Shown here one piece after another: positions 59,790 to 64,000 of a stretch of 64,000 nt of DNA. The position numbers were made by a program, and so were the translations under genes. The notes under the pieces are model-generated. The model made no database searches, was not told the origin of the DNA, and worked only from the letters and a program-made list of their open reading frames with translations. Numbering within the stretch: position 1 is the first letter of the stretch; each line of letters starts with the position of its first letter. This DNA is from Dickeya fangzhongdai (GTDB lineage Bacteria > Pseudomonadota > Gammaproteobacteria > Enterobacterales > Enterobacteriaceae): positions 4,650,001 to 4,714,000 of the forward strand of contig NZ_CP025003.1 of the NCBI RefSeq assembly GCF_002812485.1. Reading direction: 5' to 3'.

Positions 59790-61004
59790 TTAACCCGCCA
59801 CATGCGACATCGTGCTTTTTGCCGTCCACTTTCGTTCGGAAAACGCCGCCAGCACGGCAATCATGATCGCCACCACTCCGGCGACCATCGCCATAGCGAG
59901 CGCATAGTTATGGTTGTGGGCTTCGGCAATGCTCGCCTGCAGCGTGGCATTAACCGATGCAATCAGGTTGCCGAGCTGGTAGACAAAACCGGGGAGCACC
60001 GCCCGCGTGTTGCTCGGCACCAGCTCATTCAGGAAGGTCGGGATCACGCCCCAGGCGCCCTGCACCATGAACTGCATCAAAAACGCGCCCAACCCCAGCG
60101 CCCAGGGCCCGTGCGAGAACGCCCACAGCGGGATCACCGGCAATGCCAGCAACGCCGCCGCCATAATCGCTTTCTTCCGACCAATGCGCTCCGACAGCGT
60201 ACCGAAAAAGATGCCGCCGATGATCGAGGCAATATTGTAGCCGATGGCGATCATACTGACGGTTTTCGCGTCAAAACCATGCTGGATTTTCAAAAATGCC
60301 GGATACAGGTCCTGCGTGCCGTGGCTAAAGAAATTGAACGACGCCATCAGCACCACCAGATAAAGACAAAGTTTCCAGTGCGTCTTTAACACCGGCAATA
60401 ACGCCGTGCTTTCCTTACGTACCCGGGCAGCCCGCCATACCGGCGACTCTTCCACACAGAAATAAATAAACGGCAGCAGCAAAATAGGAACCGCGCCGAT
60501 GATAAACATGCCGCGCCAGCCGACCTGATCAAACAACAATCCGTAAACCACCGCCGCCAGCAAGTAACCAAACGGATAACCGGCCTGAAAAATGCCTGAC
60601 ATCAACCCACGGGAGCGGTCAGGAATGGTTTCCATCGCCAGTGAGGACGCCACGCCCCAAATTCCTCCCATCGCCACGCCATACAGCACTCTCAACAGCA
60701 GAAATACCGTAATACTCGGCGCTGCGGCGGATAACAGCTCAAACACCGAGAACAGCACGATGTTCAGCATCAAAATCGGCTTGCGACCAAACTTCTCCGC
60801 CAACCGTCCCAACAGCAACGCGCCGATAGGACGAACGGCCAGCGTCAGCAGAATGGCCAGCGTCACCTGTTCCATGCTGACGGAAAAGGCATGGGCGAGT
60901 TCGCTAAGCAGAAAAACCAGAATGAAGAAATCAAATGCATCCAGCGCCCAGCTTAAAAAGCTGGCAATCGCTGCATTACGTTGCAGGGCAGTCCAACCAA
61001 ACAT
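59790..61004 (-). CDS. MFS transporter (sialate/carboxylate-type)
   Basis: 404-residue major facilitator with 12 predicted spans. The MFS loop motif appears as GRLAEKFGRKPILM and again as GTLSERIGRKKAIM. ALDAFDFFILVFLL in span 1 is typical of the sialate:H+ / metabolite:H+ symporter groups (NanT, YjhB-like). The substrate cannot be assigned; an organic acid is most likely. AGGA ribosome site. It is inserted between ilvL and yifB, which are adjacent in E. coli. Confidence 0.8.
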   Translation of the reverse strand: MFGWTALQRNAAIASFLSWALDAFDFFILVFLLSELAHAFSVSMEQVTLAILLTLAVRPIGALLLGRLAEKFGRKPILMLNIVLFSVFELLSAAAPSITVFLLLRVLYGVAMGGIWGVASSLAMETIPDRSRGLMSGIFQAGYPFGYLLAAVVYGLLFDQVGWRGMFIIGAVPILLLPFIYFCVEESPVWRAARVRKESTALLPVLKTHWKLCLYLVVLMASFNFFSHGTQDLYPAFLKIQHGFDAKTVSMIAIGYNIASIIGGIFFGTLSERIGRKKAIMAAALLALPVIPLWAFSHGPWALGLGAFLMQFMVQGAWGVIPTFLNELVPSNTRAVLPGFVYQLGNLIASVNATLQASIAEAHNHNYALAMAMVAGVVAIMIAVLAAFSERKWTAKSTMSHVAG

Positions 61005-61348
61005 AATTTTTATCCTGATAGTGAGACAGCTTCACGTCATTAACAGGCTGAACGGCAAGCGATGCCGCAGTCGATGAGGCGATGTGAAAATCGCAGATGA
61101 TATTTTAAATATTTGTTAAATACGCCTCTCATGGCAATCGGGCAATGCTGTGTTCGGTATGAATCTGTTGCGAATACGGCCACCTTGTAACTTTTTATTA
61201 ACGACAGCAGGAAGCACGCACACAATTTTATGAATCTCGCCTGAAATAGCAGATTGTTTTATGGCAACGCCTCGCAAAGTGGTCATCACTACGATGTCAC
61301 AAAGCGGCCGGACCGGCATGATGCCCACCTCACAGGGAGGAATGAGCA
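61005..61348. other. Divergent MFS-yifB gap, no gene seen
   Basis: AT-rich 344 bp with promoters for both flanking genes expected. GGAGG lies 9 bases before the yifB ATG. Two short minus-strand frames (starting 61225 and 61355) have no ribosome site or recognisable protein. Confidence 0.5.
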
Positions 61349-62875
61349 ATGACACTGGCTGTGACCTACACGCGAGCCACCATCGGTATGCAGGCGCCGG
61401 AAGTTTCGATTGAAGTGCATATCAGTAATGGCCTGCCCGCACTGACACTGGTCGGCTTACCGGAAACCACGGTCAAGGAGGCACGAGATCGGGTGCGTAG
61501 CGCTCTGATCAACTGTGGCTTCACCTTTCCCGCCAAGCGGATTACCGTCAACCTGGCGCCTGCGGACCTACCGAAAGAAGGGGGACGATATGACCTCCCC
61601 ATCGCCCTGGCCATTCTGGCAGCCTCAGAACAGATTGCCGGCGAGAAACTTGCTCAGTATGAGTTCCTTGGCGAACTCGGGCTGTCGGGCAGCCTGAGAG
61701 GCGTTCATGGCGCTATTCCGGCGGCGATGGAAGCACAAAAAGCAGGCCGGGGGCTGATTCTGCCGGAAGACAACAAAATGGAAATCACTCTGGTTCCACA
61801 TGGCGATACGTTGCTGGCTAATCACCTGCTGCAGGTCTGCGCCTTTTTGCAAGGCGAAACGCCGCTGCTGTGTGGCAGCGATATTACGTCTGAAACGCCG
61901 GCCCATACGCCGATAGCGGACCTGAAGGACATCATCGGTCAGGAACAAGCCAAACGCGCGCTGGAAATTGCGGCGGCGGGCGGACATAACCTGCTGTTGC
62001 TCGGCCCGCCGGGCACCGGCAAAACCATGCTGGCCAGCCGTCTACCCGGTTTGTTGCCGCCGCTTGATGATGAGGAAGCGCTGGAAAGCGCCGCCATCAA
62101 CAGCCTGATTGATATTCAGCCCAGCCTGTCGCAATGGCGTAACCGGCCGTTTCGTTCTCCTCACCATACCGCATCCATTACTGCGCTGGTCGGCGGCGGC
62201 GTACTGCCCAAACCTGGCGAGATCTCGCTGGCGCATAATGGCGTGTTATTTCTGGATGAGTTGCCGGAATTTGAACGACGGGTACTGGACTCGCTGCGGG
62301 AACCGTTGGAATCAGGCGAAATCGTGATTTCCCGTACTCGCGCCAAAGTCTGCTATCCTGCCCGTTTTCAGTTGGTGGCCGCAATGAATCCCAGTCCATC
62401 AGGTCACTATCAGGGCATCCACAATCGCATGCCGGCACAGCAAATTCTGCGTTACCTCAACCGGCTATCCGGTCCATTTCTGGATCGCTTTGATTTATCC
62501 ATTGAGGTGCCATTACTGCCCCCCGGTATTCTTCGCCAGCAAACACGCATTGGCGAGGACAGCGCAACCGTGCGGGAACGGGTATTTGAAGCCAGAAGGC
62601 GGCAGTTAGCCCGTATCGGCAGAATCAACGCACACATGAAATCGGATGACATCGCCTGTCACTGTCGGTTGAAAAGCGAGGATGCGGCGTACCTGGAAGA
62701 AGTGATGAGCAAATTAGGGCTGTCGGTCAGAGCCTGGCACCGGATACTGAAAGTCTCGCGCACGATTGCCGACCTGGGAGGAGAAGATCAGATTCATCGT
62801 ACTCATTTGTCGGAAGCGCTCAGCTATCGTTGTATGGATCGTCTGCTAATTCAGTTGCACAAGAGCCTGGCATGA
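61349..62875 (+). CDS. yifB: Mg-chelatase-like AAA ATPase YifB (ComM family)
   Basis: 508 residues: N-terminal Lon-protease-like S5 fold (VEVHISNGLPALTLVGLPETTVKEARDRV in outline), AAA core with Walker A GPPGTGKT (about 219), Walker B FLDELPEF (near 302), and C-terminal helical domain. ComM in Vibrio promotes branch migration of incoming DNA in natural transformation; YifB is the enterobacterial form. In E. coli it is divergent from ilvL; here an MFS gene lies between. Confidence 0.95.
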   Translation: MTLAVTYTRATIGMQAPEVSIEVHISNGLPALTLVGLPETTVKEARDRVRSALINCGFTFPAKRITVNLAPADLPKEGGRYDLPIALAILAASEQIAGEKLAQYEFLGELGLSGSLRGVHGAIPAAMEAQKAGRGLILPEDNKMEITLVPHGDTLLANHLLQVCAFLQGETPLLCGSDITSETPAHTPIADLKDIIGQEQAKRALEIAAAGGHNLLLLGPPGTGKTMLASRLPGLLPPLDDEEALESAAINSLIDIQPSLSQWRNRPFRSPHHTASITALVGGGVLPKPGEISLAHNGVLFLDELPEFERRVLDSLREPLESGEIVISRTRAKVCYPARFQLVAAMNPSPSGHYQGIHNRMPAQQILRYLNRLSGPFLDRFDLSIEVPLLPPGILRQQTRIGEDSATVRERVFEARRRQLARIGRINAHMKSDDIACHCRLKSEDAAYLEEVMSKLGLSVRAWHRILKVSRTIADLGGEDQIHRTHLSEALSYRCMDRLLIQLHKSLA

Positions 62876-62908
62876 ACCCGAGCCAGCGTCAGTTAATCTG
62901 CGGCAGAA

Positions 62909-62933
62909 ATAAAAATGGGGCCGGAGCCCCATT
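62909..62933. terminator. Bidirectional terminator between yifB and maoP
   Basis: A perfect 8-bp stem AATGGGGC / GCCCCATT with a CGGA loop, followed on the minus strand by TTTATTTC. Lies just after the maoP stop and 33 bp after the yifB stop. Confidence 0.88.
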
Positions 62934-62937
62934 CAGA

Positions 62938-63276
62938 TTAGTCATCGCTTTCTGTGTACTCTTCCACGGTGTCCATTTGCGGCTTGCCGCCAGACAGCGT
63001 ATGGAAACGTTTAGGACGACGAATACGGCTGACGTACTTCGCCCAGATTTTTTCCAATTCGGTCTGTGCTGCGCGCTCACCGCGGCATACAGCAACAAAC
63101 TGAATCTCTTCCTCTGTCACCGGATGACGTTTGCCCGAATCAAGTTCGTTAAATGCCTGTCCATGACGCTCCAGCAGTTGAGCTTCTTTAATCGTAAAGT
63201 CACCATGCCGGGAAAAACCACGTGGATAGAATTTGTTATCAAAAAAACGACTGGTTGTTGAGAAGCTTTCCGCCAT
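62938..63276 (-). CDS. maoP: Macrodomain Ori organisation protein MaoP (YifE, DUF413)
   Basis: 112 residues, closely matching E. coli YifE/Mao[36 protein letters not shown] in outline, [16 protein letters not shown] and [13 protein letters not shown]. In E. coli it acts with the maoS site to constrain Ori macrodomain DNA. I could not identify maoS. Divergent from hdfR as in E. coli. Confidence 0.95.
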   Translation of the reverse strand: MAESFSTTSRFFDNKFYPRGFSRHGDFTIKEAQLLERHGQAFNELDSGKRHPVTEEEIQFVAVCRGERAAQTELEKIWAKYVSRIRRPKRFHTLSGGKPQMDTVEEYTESDD

Positions 63277-63395
63277 CTTACACGCTCCTAATTCTCATAT
63301 GGTCGTGCCGTTTATGGCGCGGAGTATTAGATAGGCTTGACTTCCTGTAAAACAAAACATTTAAATCATGACGACAAAAAATTTTGGAGGAAAGC

Positions 63396-64000
63396 ATGGA
63401 TACCGACTTACTGAAAACCTTTCTGGAAGTCAGCCGGACAAGACACTTCGGCCGAGCGGCCGAATCATTGTATCTGACGCAGTCAGCGGTGAGCTTTCGT
63501 ATCAGGCAACTTGAAAATCAACTGGGCGCCAATTTGTTCACCCGGCACCGTAACAATATTCGCCTGACGCCCGCCGGCGAACGTCTGCTGCCTTATGCGG
63601 AAAACCTGATCGGCACCTGGCAAATAGCCAAGAAAGAGGTCGCTCGTTCCCAACAGCACAGCCAGCTTTCCATAGGCGCTACGGCTTCGCTCTGGGAGGC
63701 GTTCCTGACGCCCTGGCTAAATGAACTCTATCAGCAACGCCCGCTGCTGCAGCTAGAGGCAAGAATCGCACAGCGACAAACGCTGATTAAGCAACTCCAT
63801 GAACGTCAGTTGGATTTACTGATTACTACCGAATCGCCGAAGATGGACGAACTTTCTTGTCAGTTATTGGGCAATTTTTCTTTGTCTCTGTTTACTACCG
63901 ATAATGTATCAGCAGAGGAACGACCTTATATCAGGCTGGAATGGGGGGCAGATTTCCATCAGTATGAGAATCACTGGCTGCCCGGAGATCAGGTACCGTC
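63396..64000 (+). CDS. hdfR: LysR-type regulator HdfR (C-terminus cut by window edge)
   Basis: The first about 201 residues are present, from ATG 63396 with a TTGGAGGA ribosome site. N-terminal winged helix [35 protein letters not shown] in outline is almost identical to E. coli HdfR (about 280 residues), a repressor of the flagellar master operon flhDC. The effector domain [21 protein letters not shown] follows. Confidence 0.95.
   Translation, partial: MDTDLLKTFLEVSRTRHFGRAAESLYLTQSAVSFRIRQLENQLGANLFTRHRNNIRLTPAGERLLPYAENLIGTWQIAKKEVARSQQHSQLSIGATASLWEAFLTPWLNELYQQRPLLQLEARIAQRQTLIKQLHERQLDLLITTESPKMDELSCQLLGNFSLSLFTTDNVSAEERPYIRLEWGADFHQYENHWLPGDQVP

Noticed and set aside
61116..61355. Short minus-strand frames upstream of yifB
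   Set aside because: They have no ribosome site or family resemblance, and they overlap the yifB promoter and start.

Overview
The window is chromosomal backbone of a gammaproteobacterium of the order Enterobacterales, very probably a soft-rot plant pathogen of the genus Dickeya. Gene order follows the E. coli uvrD-cyaA-hem-wec-rho-rep-ilv region closely. The strongest genus clue is a 602-residue exo-polygalacturonase (PehX type) inserted between gppA and rep, with a KdgR-like operator in front of it. All identifications come from reading the sequence and from memory of protein families; no database search was run.

Layout. Positions 1-4540 (minus strand): lptM, dapF, a DUF484 gene, xerC, yigB and the N-terminal half of uvrD, which has a LexA box. 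4616-12017: cyaY, cyaA (minus), then the haem operon hemC-hemD-hemX-hemY. 12104-12309 (minus): the small RNA GlmZ with a sigma-54-type promoter and GlrR-like upstream sites. 12590-18100 (minus): a six-gene catabolic cluster (lyase, N-acetyltransferase, three-part amino-acid ABC importer, M20 deacetylase) that I read as a thiol-adduct (S-(2-succino)cysteine) salvage operon. It is followed by a small SnoaL-like gene and the argX-hisR-leuT-proM tRNA operon. 19540-32240 (minus): yifK and the complete enterobacterial common antigen (ECA) operon wecA-wzzE-wecB-wecC-wecD-wecE-wzxE-wecF-wzyE-wecG, without rffG and rffH. 32462-37378: rho, trxA (minus), rhlB and gppA (plus). Then come pehX, rep (minus), ppiC, the divergent putA/putP pair for proline use, and a small membrane protein. 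48915-59650: the branched-chain amino-acid block ilvC/ilvY, two accessory genes, and ilvL-ilvG-ilvM-ilvE-ilvD-ilvA with its attenuator. 59790-64000: an MFS transporter, yifB (comM-like), maoP and the start of hdfR.

Accessory insertions sit at discrete points in an otherwise conserved backbone: the thiol-adduct cluster between glmZ and the tRNA operon, pehX between gppA and rep, putAP between ppiC and ilvC, a LprI-like gene and a DUF2461 gene between ilvY and ilvA, and an MFS gene between ilvL and yifB.

Non-coding structure is rich. There is an expanded ERIC element directly in front of putA. A three-hairpin repeat unit occurs three times (twice inside the ERIC), with stems that change together. 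A 208-bp MITE-like segment lies downstream of ppiC. Four intergenic tandem duplications of 15-17 bp were found, three of them at gene junctions of the ECA operon; one duplicates the wecB start region and creates a tiny upstream open frame.
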